A stretch of DNA of 64,000 bases, from positions 183,907 to 247,906 of the forward strand of contig CABFPE010000732.1 of assembly GCA_900660155.1 (NCBI GenBank), given 5' to 3'. Made by a program: the position numbers and the translations under genes. Numbering within the stretch: position 1 is the stretch's first letter; the number at the start of each line of letters is the position of its first letter. This stretch comes from Hofstenia miamia (Eukaryota > Xenacoelomorpha > Acoela > Hofsteniidae). A model generated the notes under the pieces. That model did no database searches. It saw nothing but the letters and a program-made list of their open reading frames with translations, and was not told where the DNA came from. Below, one piece after another: positions 34,041-45,970 of the stretch.

Positions 34041-35436
34041 AGTACACCAAACCTTTGATCTACAGCCAATGGTTTATTAGTAATTTTTATTCAAGGCAAT
34101 TAAATATTGAAACTTCAGCTTTATTTAATTCATTGTCTAAATAACATGATTTTGATAATAATTTCAAAAGTGAACTTGATTTCTATCAAAATACAGTAGG
34201 GGAAAATATACTTGAAACGAATAAAGTATTTTAGAAAATGGAATGTTGATATAAGCTATTAATGAGCGAAATGATGTATAGTTGCACAATTCCCGCATCT
34301 AATAAGTGTTGAACAGATAAAAGTGCTTACACATAAAAAACAAAGAGTAATAAAATATTCAGAATTCCTAAATTAAGTAAATCAATTCCTTCAAAAAATA
34401 ATGCTTGTTTCAATAAAATTTTCTCTTTTGCAAATAGTAACACATAGCTTTGAATAATGATATTTTTCAGTCAGGCATTTTATTTTAACAAATAGAAATT
34501 ATCTTAACCTATTTCATCCTTAGTGGTGAAATATTGCAAAAATATCATTGTGAAAGGAAATTAAATTTACACTTTAAGGAGCATTTTATAAGTCCAATAC
34601 CTTGTAAAGTATAGAACAGTTGTTGCAGTCTGCAATGGATAGAAGACTATAATTTCAAATTTTTCTAAAATATACCCAAAATTGGTGTTACAAAATAAAA
34701 AATTGAAGTATTTTAGGCAATTAATTTAAAAATTGATATAAAATTTTCAGCTCAGATTCAGTTTGACAATAGAAAGATCTTTAAAAAATTTAGTTTGACT
34801 TTTTGAGTTTTGCATTTTTAATTGTATAAATTAGAAAATTGCCGTTTTTGCATTTTAAAAATTGTTGAAAGCCTTACATGCAAGATTTTAATCAATTAAA
34901 TAACCAGTTCATCAATGAATTTACTTTTTAGATGTAGCATTAAGTAACTAAAAATATAAAAATCCCATTACTTATTATGATTCTTTTTCATATAGCATTT
35001 CAAAATAGAAAATTATGTAACAGAATTATAAGCGTATTTGGTGGTACATAGGGCAGTGTTGGCCATTTAAGCTCCCAATAAAGGAAAGTAAAAATTAAAA
35101 GGATTTATTAGTTCAAAAAGGATCCTTTAAAAGAATTTTTAGTGTAATTTTGCTATTTAGAGGCAAGTAAAAAGAACTTCTGCAAATATAAAGGAAAACA
35201 AAAAAGGAATGCCAAAATGTATTGCAAAAGGTCCTATGGCCTGTGCCTGCTGTTGTATTTAATGAAAGCATGCATGTGTTAAATAGAAACTATTTAGCAT
35301 TCTCTATTACTTATAGCATTTCAGAAAGTGCACACTCAACTGTCCACGTTTAACATTACATTTTATTTACATAGTTTTGGTTTGGCCTAATTTATTCTGC
35401 GTTACAATTATACAAGTTCTTTCTATATTGTCTTAG
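34041..35436. other. Flank between TRIM pseudogene and TRIM gene
   Basis: No coding region. To about 34750 it matches both the right copy and the inverted copy at 10540-11427. From about 34760 to about 35200 the sequence is unlike either, while the right copy (62905-63100) still matches the inverted copy, so the left copy was altered here. The last 230 bases are again shared with the right copy and are the likely promoter and leader of the gene at 35437. Confidence 0.5.
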
Positions 35437-37404
35437 ATGGCAACTAACGACGATTCAATTTGCTTACAATTTTTAATTTGCCCAATCTGTTTATGTAGTT
35501 TTGATGATCCATATTGTTTACCATGCCTTCATTCATTTTGTAAGGCATGTTTGGATAAATTTAGTGCCAATAAAACCCACATAGACTGTCCAACGTGTAG
35601 ATTACACATACCAATTACTTCAATAAAAAAAGACATTCGTTCTGCGGAAATGATTGACTACATTAAAAATCCAAGTGATTCAATCATGATGAACATCTGT
35701 GCTCTATGTCGAGAGGATGTTGATTCTGTTGATATACACCTATGTCATGATTGCATGATTGGCATGTGCTCTAGTTGTGCCACTGAGCACAAGAATAATG
35801 GAAGTAGTTCAACACACAGTGTATGCCTCTTAGAGTCCAAGGAGTTTCCTTTATGCTCAAATCATTTCAAGAAACTGGATTTGTTCTGCTATGAAAAAAA
35901 TTGTCAGAAGGAGATCTGTTCCAAATGCATTTCAGTAAATCATTTGCGGCATGATGTAAGGTCAATTGATGAAAAAATATATTTTGTTAAAAATAGAATC
36001 ATTCATAATCTTGATTTGCATAAGAAATATGTCAACGGATTAGATTTGTTGATGACCTCTCTTACAAGTTCGTTTAAAGAATATGATAAATCTCTAGATA
36101 ATTTAGAGGATTCTCTTACTGCACAAAGAGATAAATTATTAGAAATTGTTTCTAATTGTTTTAATAAGGAGAAAGCCAAAGTCACCGATGCAAAACGTGA
36201 TGCTCACAACGCATTTCAGCAAAAAATGGCTCCACTTTTATTATTAAAGCAAAAATCTGTCGCAGTATCTTCTGAAGCCATAAATACATGTCAAAAGCCA
36301 ATGTCATTTAATGAGCTTTGTGGAGTGCAAGATTCAATTGAATTTGATTTAGATTTGCTTGATTCTGATATTGATTTAGAAAAAGAGGCATTTGTGCATC
36401 GAATTTCAGAAAATAATAATCTCAGCACAATTAGTTGCTATATTAAAGAGTGGCTAGGTTGTATTGAAACCGAAATAGAACTTCCATTTAGCGATCTTTC
36501 TTTGATCGTCAATGTTGGGCGTCCTTATACTTACTCATTGGATAGTCAAAATAATGATATAACTTGCCAGAAGGAAAATGCTATTCCTTTTCCAAATACT
36601 AATCCCTGCTTAATTGAAACTTATAGAGTAGATTTTGAAACAGTTTTAGACATATTATATGACAAAATACACGAGCAATTGATTGTTTTAGAGTCTTCAA
36701 ATGACGAACTTTTGCTAAGGGAAATCACTAAAGCCAATTCTAGAATGCATGTTATCACAACAGATTATCAAGAATTTGAACGTAGCTGTCTGGCTCAGCT
36801 GGCATGCGGAAAAATTTTGGTGTTATACTTTTCAAAGTCAAGAGATTTCACCAATCTAATTACTGTTTCCAACGATTTAGAAGAACATGATAGATTTCCC
36901 ATTTCATTATTTGAATTGAAAAAATTGCAATTAATTTGCGCAAGTGACTGCAGAAAATTTATCTTTTTTTATTTAACAAACCACAAAATATTCTGCTATG
37001 ACATAGAACAAAATAAATATACGTGTGCTACAACGACGTTTTCTTCTGTTCCAATTTTGATGGATGTTCATGAAAACTTGGACATAATGGCTTTTGCATT
37101 TGACAATCACATTGCTTTGTTCTCATTTGATGATGAAGTAATTCTCAAAAGATTTGGGAGTACCTTGGAAAATGATTATTTTGGAATTTGCTTCCTATAT
37201 GAAAATATGTTGCTTGCTTCATCCGAGCATTCTTTGTATTTGTTTGATGCAATTGAAGGAAGGTTTGACAGAGAAATAAAAAGATTCAAGGGTAAAGATA
37301 AGCGTATTTGCATTAAAGATCCTTCTGTGTTAGCTAAATATTCATCTGGAGGGTTTTGGGTGTATTCAGAAAATCAAAAACAAATATTTCAAGCGAAATT
37401 TTGA
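35437..37404 (+). CDS. TRIM-like RING/double B-box/coiled-coil protein with propeller-like C-terminus
   Basis: Intact single-exon gene of 655 codons, probably a ubiquitin E3 ligase. RING at 15-54 (C15, C18, C30, H32, C35, C38, C51, C54). B-box 1 at 88-118 (C88, C91, C103, C106, C111, C114, H118). B-box 2 at 140-172 (C140, H143, C151, C156, C161, C164, H169, H172). All zinc ligands are present. A coiled coil spans about 185-285. Residues ~330-655 are beta-rich with recurring hydrophobic strand patterns (FETVLDILYDKIHEQLIVLE, then CLAQLACGKILVLYF, YENMLLASSEHSLYLFDA), best read as a WD40/NHL-like propeller for substrate binding; this is inference. The ATG follows TATATTGTCTTAG, a good 3' splice site, so a 5' non-coding exon is likely. 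Partial near-identical copy at 63598. No signal peptide or membrane segment. Confidence 0.9.
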   Translation: MATNDDSICLQFLICPICLCSFDDPYCLPCLHSFCKACLDKFSANKTHIDCPTCRLHIPITSIKKDIRSAEMIDYIKNPSDSIMMNICALCREDVDSVDIHLCHDCMIGMCSSCATEHKNNGSSSTHSVCLLESKEFPLCSNHFKKLDLFCYEKNCQKEICSKCISVNHLRHDVRSIDEKIYFVKNRIIHNLDLHKKYVNGLDLLMTSLTSSFKEYDKSLDNLEDSLTAQRDKLLEIVSNCFNKEKAKVTDAKRDAHNAFQQKMAPLLLLKQKSVAVSSEAINTCQKPMSFNELCGVQDSIEFDLDLLDSDIDLEKEAFVHRISENNNLSTISCYIKEWLGCIETEIELPFSDLSLIVNVGRPYTYSLDSQNNDITCQKENAIPFPNTNPCLIETYRVDFETVLDILYDKIHEQLIVLESSNDELLLREITKANSRMHVITTDYQEFERSCLAQLACGKILVLYFSKSRDFTNLITVSNDLEEHDRFPISLFELKKLQLICASDCRKFIFFYLTNHKIFCYDIEQNKYTCATTTFSSVPILMDVHENLDIMAFAFDNHIALFSFDDEVILKRFGSTLENDYFGICFLYENMLLASSEHSLYLFDAIEGRFDREIKRFKGKDKRICIKDPSVLAKYSSGGFWVYSENQKQIFQAKF

Positions 37405-37860
37405 TATAGAAATACCAAAATGGTTTTGATAACCAAAACCATTAAAAACATTCTAATTGAACTATAGACCTCAGAAGTAGGAGTTTTGGATTTACTTTCT
37501 AATTATTTGAATAATTTCCTTGCTTTTCTTTCCACAAATGTACTACGTTTATAAAATCATAGTTTTTTAAAGTATATCATTCCCACAAAAATATTAAAAC
37601 TTATTTGAATGTATTGAAATGAATTATAAAACGCCATCAAACTTATTGGGTTGAGATGATTTTACAGCAAGCTGAGTATCCCGGAAATGTTAGTTGAGAT
37701 TAGGGAGTATGATGGTTGCTACAACAGTTCCATACCTCTTTGGTAAATCAAATCTTTGATGAAGTTTGCGACATGAGGCCAATCAAGTATTTGAAGAAGG
37801 TGTGTTCTGTCGGTATGCAACATCTCCATTTCATGCCAGTAGTATGCACAAATTCACAAA
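37405..37860. other. 3' flank of the TRIM gene
   Basis: Presumed 3' untranslated and intergenic sequence up to the left arm of the Polinton-like fossil. No separate gene recognised. Confidence 0.4.
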
Positions 37861-40800
37861 ATCAACTGAGTAGTAAGGAAAGTCCCAGTTGTATATATGC
37901 AGTTTTCTAAAAGTGATAATTTTTTAATAACTTTTTACATTTTTTTTACTGAATTTGATAAGAAAAATGGCGTTTTTTAGAAATTCAGGATTTTACAGCC
38001 AGAGATCAAAAAACTGCAGCCATACCCATATAGATAATTATTCAATTATACCCCCTTTTAAGCTATGCACCAATATGTTTTTAATCAATTTTTTGCATTT
38101 TTTAGAAAACCTACCTTTTACAGACATCCCCAGTATTTTCAAAACCACTTGTTGTTCAGAATTTTTACATGAAATTCAATGCTTCTACTTTAATTACACT
38201 CTATTTCTTAAGCAAAACATAAAACCTGTCAGATGTCCTAACAAAGGGTTTTTCTTTAAGAAATTGCATGTGTTTTGAAATGAACAGCAATAGCCCCCTA
38301 CCCAATCCATAAGAATGGAAGTATACTTCCACTCTTGCAGCTGTTGCATATCTATACCAATATATCATATAAAATACATGCATTTTGTTTTGTTAGAATT
38401 TTACAGAGACCAAATATTTGAAAAATGAATCCATAAGAACTGAAGTATAATTCCGCTCTTGCAGTTGTTGCATATCTATACAAATATATCATATAAAATA
38501 CATGCGTTTCGTTTTTGTTAGAATTTTACAGGGACCAAATATTTGAAAATTGAATTCATAAGAACAGAAGTCTTATAAAATACATGTGTTTTGTTTTTGT
38601 TAGAATTAATAGTGAATTTTCACAAAATGATTATGTAAATAATAGATAGAAATGTATAATAAAGATAGGGAACATTGCCCATAAATAGTCTTCACCAAAA
38701 TTCCTCAATATAATTCAAATTCTCAAGAATTAAAGTTGAATATCTTCTTAAGAGTTTTAATGAAACCAAACACTACAATTTTTGGACATTTTTGAGTGAT
38801 TTTGTATAGTCTAATTAGAAATCTTGCCCATGCACCACTTATTGTTGTAGATTGTAAAAATGTAGAAGAAAAGCTCTTTCTCTTTAATGCATTGAAGCTT
38901 GGCATGGTATAAAATATTACCTGCACATGATTCAAGATACGCGTTTCTTGATTTACAGTATTCCACTTCTTCACCAATGTTTCTTAATTGACTTTGGCAT
39001 TTGCTAGATTTGTGTAAACATATTCTTGATTCTCAAAATGATTATATAATGGCCAATTGCTCTGAGAGTTTAATAAAATGTCCTTAATCTTTTTTAATTT
39101 CTCGATTTTGGAAGGATTCATATCTTCATCAACAATTTAATCCTGAAATTGTAGTCTATATTTATTGGCAAAATTTCTTGAAATTCTTAAAAAGTCCTCT
39201 TTATTATTTTTTTGATATAATTTAGGGAAATTTGAAAAAGATATTGGAAATCACTTCCAACTGCATTGCTATCCATTAAGAATGCTGTTTGATGAAGATT
39301 TTACTAAACATTTCATAGTAAACATCTGTAAATCAAATTTATTAAATTTTCATAAATCATATTCATATTATATGTATACAAATGCTGGACCTAGAAAACA
39401 TAGGGTAAGAATATGTAATTTTTGAAAGCATTGAGGCGAAAAATATATCTAAATGCTCAATCATAATCAATCATTAAAAATAGATACTTCAATGTAGTAC
39501 TTAGAAAACATAATTTGTTCTGAATTGAAAGGAAACTTTATAAAAACCTTAAACAAAGCAAAACTTAGAGAACAAAATTTTTTAAATTAATAAAAATTAA
39601 CAAATTCAATAAATAATTCTATTAGTAATAAATAAAGGTAAATACTTACATATTTCAATGGAAAATTGGAAAATGCTGGCTTTGTATCATGTGCATAAGA
39701 CCTAGGACGATTCACATTAGCACTATATCATGTTTTGTTGAAAAAATTGGAAATGCTAGCTTTGTAACATGTGCATAAGATGTAGGAGGATTTACGTCAG
39801 TACTATGTTAATAATATCCACCTATACAAAAAAATACTAATATATGTTGTTAATTGACATTGATATGCAGCTACCAATCAAACTTAATTCAAAAGTTTCA
39901 TCCATGTAAAACCAGAATAGACACAGTTTCATAACTTTAATGTTACACTTGATGAATGTATCAAAAGAATACTAACATATGTTGTTAATTGACACTAATA
40001 TGTAGATGTACATCAAATTCAAATTTAATTTTCAAATTATGTTTATTAATTCTAATAAATTATAATATTATAATTATTTGAATGAACAACCAGACAATTT
40101 ATAACTTTGAATCTATTACAAAATTTCATTAAAGTTTTTGTGTACAGTTTTCTTTTCCTTATTTACAAAAAGAAAGTCATAAATAGTCAAACTTTCAAAA
40201 AGGTCTGGATTAAAAGAATTATCCTTAGCAATTGAATTTTTGTCATGATTATCAACAGGAGTGTATAAAACCATGTGTGCAATTGGTCCTTATTTTCTTT
40301 GGAACATTGTAATAAGATTGTGAAATATATATTGCTGATATATGAAATGATTTGCAATTTTATTCTGTGTCTTTTCTGTGGCATTTACAAGGTCATCAAA
40401 GATAACTATTTTTCTACCTGTTGTTGAATATTCATTAGTGTTTTTTTAAAATTCTTCTGGTAATATTTTCAAAACATTATAACCTACTTGATTTGATATA
40501 CTTTCCATTATCTTAATTAGATTTTGTATTATTTCTTGATGAAAATTTGGAGTATAAATGTATAATTTATCATAATATATAAGAGGTCTTAAAACCATAT
40601 CCATTAATAAATTAGCTTTTCCACATCCTGATTTTCCACATATAAGCATTTAAAGTCTTCTGATAAGAAGTCTACTGGTGATTTGTCACTGTTCAATTTT
40701 TGAGTATCATAATTATCGCATTAGTTTTCCATACCATTATAGCATGACTATAAGAAAAAAAGATATTTTTTTAAGAAGAAGTAGATATTCCATACCGTGG

Positions 40801-43800
40801 AATGAATACAACTACCCTTAAGGAAAAAAGAAAAAATATTTTCTTTTTTCTTTTTATAAAGATGACAACAAATTTAACTTACTGTGTTAAAGAAAAAAGA
40901 TTAACAGGTTCTATTCCAGGCCATGGGCAATTGATATAAACAAAAAATGGAAGAAATATGCTGAAATCAATTTGTAGCAATTGTGGAAATAAAAAGACAC
41001 AATTTGTAAGAAGTAATGCTTCTTATGGGGGACAAACAGTAAAGAATTTATCTGTGGTTGGTGGAGCCCTTGATATTCATAAAGCAATTGGCTACCTTCC
41101 AAAATGAAAAGGAGGTTTCACACTTTTAAATCATAAATATACTGGACCACATAATCTTATAAATTAAGGGTTAGTAATATTAGCAAAAGAACTTCCCTTC
41201 TATGTCTTTTAAGAGAAAGAAAAATAAACCAATTAGAAAAAGCTAAGAAAATAAATAAAACTTGTGATATTAAAATTTCTACAACACAACTTAATGCAAT
41301 GAAAAAAAATGATGATGCTTTGGCCCCCTTACTTATGGCAGCTGCTCCATTAATTGGAAAGTATACAGTAGCACCATTGGTTACTGGTGCAATGGGAACC
41401 TTGGGAAGAAATTCAGTCAATAAAGTCTATGGAAAGGGATTAAAATAAAGCAATTCCAATTGAATACACCTAATGGAAAGGGAATGCAAATAAAAAAACT
41501 ATTCAGTTTAACCTTCAGTAATCCCCTTTCAAATTATGATATTTTACAATTTATGAAGAATATTAAAAACTTTAAGGGGATCTTTTTTAGAAGTACTTTG
41601 AAAAATTTGGGTTTTGGATTTTGTGTTTGTAATTTAGAAAATTCGTTAAATACTGGCACACATTGGATAGCATTTTAATATTTTAAGGAGTTTGGCCCTG
41701 TCAATCTTGAGTATTTTGATAGTTTTGGCCTACCTCCATTTCAAAGTATTTTTTAAATATTTAAAGATGTTAAGGACAATATTGTGTAGAACAGTTCACA
41801 GTATCAACAAAGTTCTAGTGTATTATGAGGATACTATTGTATTTGGTTTATATATGAAAGATGTAAGGGAAGAGATTTTTCTCCATACTTAATGATATTT
41901 ACAATAGAAAGTGTGAGAGATATAAAAATGAAGAATATATTAAAAACTATTCTCTAAAAGGTTAGCAGAGCTAACTATAGTGAAATTCAAATGCTGTAAA
42001 AAAAATTTTTTTTCCTTATATAAATGGGATTTAATAATAGTGGAATACATGAAGCTACACATTCTTATCAAGAAGGTTACAATAATAACATAGAAACAGA
42101 TGGTAAACTAATAAAGTACAAAATAAATCAAATTGAAAATAATAAGTTAGATATATCAGGATATAATCTTTTTAATAGAGATTTAAATATGCGCAACAAT
42201 AAAATTATAAATGTTCATGATGGTGAACAGGAAAAGGATACTATTAACAAACAGCAAATGGAAAATCATGTTGAAAAAAAACTTGCAAACAATGAAAACA
42301 AGATTTTGCAAATTATTAAGTAATCCAATGCTCAATTATGTAGTGTTGAGTCAATGCATAATTTCTATTCAAATTTACAAGACAATTACCAAAAGAATAT
42401 TCAATTAATTGAAACAACTGAAGGTGGAAAAACATTTGCTAAAAATTATGAACGTCGTTTTAAAAAGGCTTATGCAATATCACAATTCTCTGAAAAAATA
42501 TGGTTATTTGCTTTGAACAAAACTTTGGAAACTACTGGAGCTGCATATAAAAATCAATTTTTTAAAACTGAAAGCCATGAGCAAGCTTTAGATTGTCCTA
42601 CCTATGGTGATAAAGGTTTTGACAAAATTTCAATAGAAAATGGTTATATTTGTGTTAGAGATGTGCATAGTTTCATTTCACTTTCAGGAATTTGTATCTT
42701 ATCAAAAAATCTTTATAATATGTGACTTTTAAAAAATGATGTATACTATACAATAATTAATACCTTTGTACAATATAAGGTAATTGGTACACAAGTATTC
42801 TTTAGAGGAATATGCCAAAGGAGTAAGCAGAACTTGCAAAATCATGCAAATATAATTAAAATTAATCAGGAACTTGCATATAGCTTAGAATATAATAAAT
42901 TAATATTTGGACTAGCTACATCTAATGGTATAATTCGGTGTGATATTTCACATGAGAATGGTCCATTTTGGCTGTTTGCAAGTGACACAGGGCCTATAAT
43001 ATGGATTAGTTTGCAAATTTGACATTTCCTTCCTAGGACAAATTAGTGAAATTAATTTTTTTCAATCTCTTATATAGAAACGAGTAAATGAGTTCAAATT
43101 GTAAGTGAACCAATTATACTGAAAACAGTAAATAATACCAAGACAGGAGAAAATGAAAAAACTTATGGAGTGCAATCTACGGGTTGTTCTAATGAAACAA
43201 GGAAACGTGAATTAACCAGTCCAAAAGAAGTCATAAAATATGTATTACATAAATTTAAAATACAAACATTTAATTATTCTAATTTAAATCCTATGATTCT
43301 CAAGTCTTGTTTAGCTTACCAATTTCTTATATGGTTAATTTTGAAAAGAACATTTCTATAAGTGACATATTAGATAAATTCAATCAGGAAATTGGTTTGA
43401 TTTGCCAGGAGAGGGATGTTTAACAAGCCTATTTGAATATTTATTTGGAACTATTCAATGTTGTCATACACATTTAATCCTCCATGACAGTTATTGTAGA
43501 TTTTACAATGAATATGGATTGGGTAGGTGCTATTGTTATGCTATTAAAAATACTTGTAATTTCTTAAAGAAAAACCCTTTGTAAGGATATCTGACAGGTT
43601 TTATGTTTTGCTTAAGAAATAGGGTGTAATTAAAAGTAGAACCACTGAATTTCATGTAAAAATTCTGACCAACAAGTGAATTTGAAAATATTGGGGATGT
43701 CCGGAAAAGGTTTATTTTATAAAAAATGCAAAAAATTGCTCTAAAACAAATGGATGCATAGTTAAAATGGGGTAAATTGAATAATTATTTATATGGATAT

Positions 43801-43960
43801 TGCTGCAGTTTTTTTACCACTGGCTGTAAAATCCTAAATTTCAAAAAACGCCTTTTTTCTTATCAAAATCAATAGAAAAGTGTAAAAAGTTATTAAAAAA
43901 ATTATCACTTTTAGAAAACTGCATATATACACCGGAACTTTCCTTAGTACTCAACTGTTT
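37861..43960. mobile_element. Polinton/adintovirus-like fossil, broken and internally deleted
   Basis: About 6.1 kb between two inverted arms of about 450 bases (37861-38312 and 43513-43960), which may be terminal inverted repeats or a later inverted duplication. Recognisable parts: a packaging ATPase of the FtsK/HerA type on the minus strand (about 40120-40720); on the plus strand a cysteine-rich small protein region (about 40860-41110), a hydrophobic-segment protein (about 41160-41450), an adenovirus-type maturation protease (about 41460-41950) and further structural-type frames (about 42020-43400). I see no integrase and no protein-primed DNA polymerase, and full elements are 15-20 kb, so much is lost. 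It is broken many times (order of a dozen or more) and looks old. Confidence 0.7.
38308..38605. repeat. 123-bp tandem repeat, ~2.4 units
   Basis: Units start at about 38308, 38431 and 38555 with (T/C)CATAAGAA; each contains TATCATATAAAATACATG and GTTAGAATTTTACAG. The third unit is internally shortened. It lies just inside the left arm of the Polinton-like fossil and is absent from the right arm, so it arose after the arms. Confidence 0.8.
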
Positions 43961-45970
43961 GACACTAGTTGTTGCTTTAATATGAAACTTCATGCTTGGA
44001 TTAAAGTTTACAAAGAATATTGGCCCCTTTTTCATAGGCCCTTGTTGTGGAACATTCGTTTGTGTTATTTTCTGCAACCCAGGACCATGAGTTTGATTAA
44101 TTGTTGCACAAGATGGGCAGTTATCTGTGTTTAATGTAATATGATCACTCTTTATATTAGCTGCTGATTCCCCAATCTTAATTCGAGCTTAAGCATACAA
44201 TTTGAAGTTATCATTCATCTCGCTGCAGTGATTTGTATACCAAGAATATTCTATTAAACTAATTTGAACTGTTAACTTTTAATAAATTCAAGATTAATAA
44301 ATAGTTAAGTTTGAATTAAATCATAACTTCCACACTACCATTTAGTGAAAAATTGGGTTGAATTTCGGGTGAAAGAAAATCACAAGTGCCTGTGTCTAAA
44401 CCAATCGCAAGTTTTCGTAGAAGTTATCGGCGTAAATGCAGATTCTAGCTCCATCCAAAAATGGCTTCATTCTTTCGAACTAATCTACCGACGCATGGTG
44501 TAGAAAATTTCGTCTACACAAAAGAGTTCGTGAAAATCCTCAGAACTTTTGTTCTACAGTATCAATATCTTCGTTAGTTCCTGAGTTATAGACGTTTAAA
44601 TAATTTTGTTGAAATCATCAGGAATTTTGAAAAATCCCTAGTGGAAAATAGGGCTAGTGTGTTAATGAATAATGTTTAGTTGATATATTCTATGAAGTTT
44701 TGTGACTACTTGATAATTGAAAACTTGTGTACAATTAAAAATGATCTTTCAAACGACCAGTAATCTCTAAAACTCCAGCTAACATGTCACAAGTTATCTG
44801 GTGATATTCTATGAAATTCTTTAATAATAATAATAACAAAAATAATAGACTTAAATTCATATAGAGAATACAAAAACGAGGAAAATAATAACGGAAATAT
44901 TAGCACCGGCAAGTAAGCCAAAAGCATTTTACATAACAGGTACACAAATTGTAAATAGTCAAATGAAACAATAAATTACATTAAACATTCACGAAGTTTG
45001 CTCTTAAACGTATTATACACATGAAGTTCAAACTATAATATTTTTATCAGAAGTTAATTTATTTGTCTTCTTTATAGAGAATACAGGATGACACAAATGC
45101 CTTGTTTAACATTAAACCAAAATTCGCTAGATGGCATCGTAAAATTTTGAAAAAGTATGTAAAAAACAAAGGGAAATTTGGTATTTAGAGCTATAGCACT
45201 TTTAATATTGCAATTTGTGTTACGAAACAATTATAAGTAAAATACGCTTTGCTGCATGTATTCTGCCATTAAAATTCGAAATTAACCCAGTCAATGTTGG
45301 GGCAAATGAGGTTAAATTTAGTAAAAGACTTTTCAAAAATTCGTGCGAATTTTCAAAATTATTGCTTTATAAAGGTGGTTCCAATTGAATATTTCTATAT
45401 TACGAAATGAATTATGATTAACGGACCTCTTTTGGTGAATTTGCATCTGCTTATTTTATTCTATTCAGTTGCGATCTTGGGGCAAATGATTTCAAAGTAT
45501 GCCATACACCCGCAGTTTTACACTGCTTTAGTAATTTTGCAAGAGAGAATACTTAAGAGGGTAGGTTTAGTTAGATACTAGAAAATATATAATATTTGTT
45601 ATTATGTTTATAATATTTGAATTCATTAGACATATTTTCATTTCGAATATTTCTACATATTTTTTTTATCTTAATGTAATACCAATTTGGTAAGACCTGT
45701 TATTATATTACGGCTGCTTATGCAAATAACTATTCTTAAACCATTAGTCCCTGAGTACCTAAATCTTAGAAAATTAACAAGTGCACACTGTGTATTTGCA
45801 ACAATTTAACAGAATCAATAATAAAATAAAGACAATTTAAAAAAATATTTAATCCCTTTGAAGCATGGAAGTTTTATATAAAAAGGACGATAGGGCTTTG
45901 TCTGTGTATGAAATTTGGAAAAATAATTTTGACATAATGCAATATTACATTCAATGGCTTCTTACTGCAG
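43961..45970. other. Gene-free stretch
   Basis: The first 120 bases continue a minus-strand frame that runs out of the fossil's right arm. Beyond about 44100 no gene is recognisable. A short hairpin GTGTAG...CTACAC lies near 44499-44520. Nothing else supported. Confidence 0.35.

Larger units (their letters stand above)
23451..35850. repeat. Large duplicated block, left copy
   Basis: The block matches 53404-64000 with an initial offset of 29953 bases. From the gap to about 28000 the two copies are almost identical (I noticed only a few changes, e.g. near 26283 and 26295). Differences become commoner after 28000. Two segments are replaced: about 30140-32484 here against about 60140-60608 there, and about 34760-35200 here against about 62905-63370 there. 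Both copies begin at exactly the same base after a 1000-N gap. This may be a genuine tandem segmental duplication, or two haplotypes placed in series by the assembler. Confidence 0.9.

Noticed and set aside
35437-37404. Minus-strand frame at 36003-36185 inside the TRIM gene
   Set aside because: Antisense shadow of the coiled-coil coding sequence.
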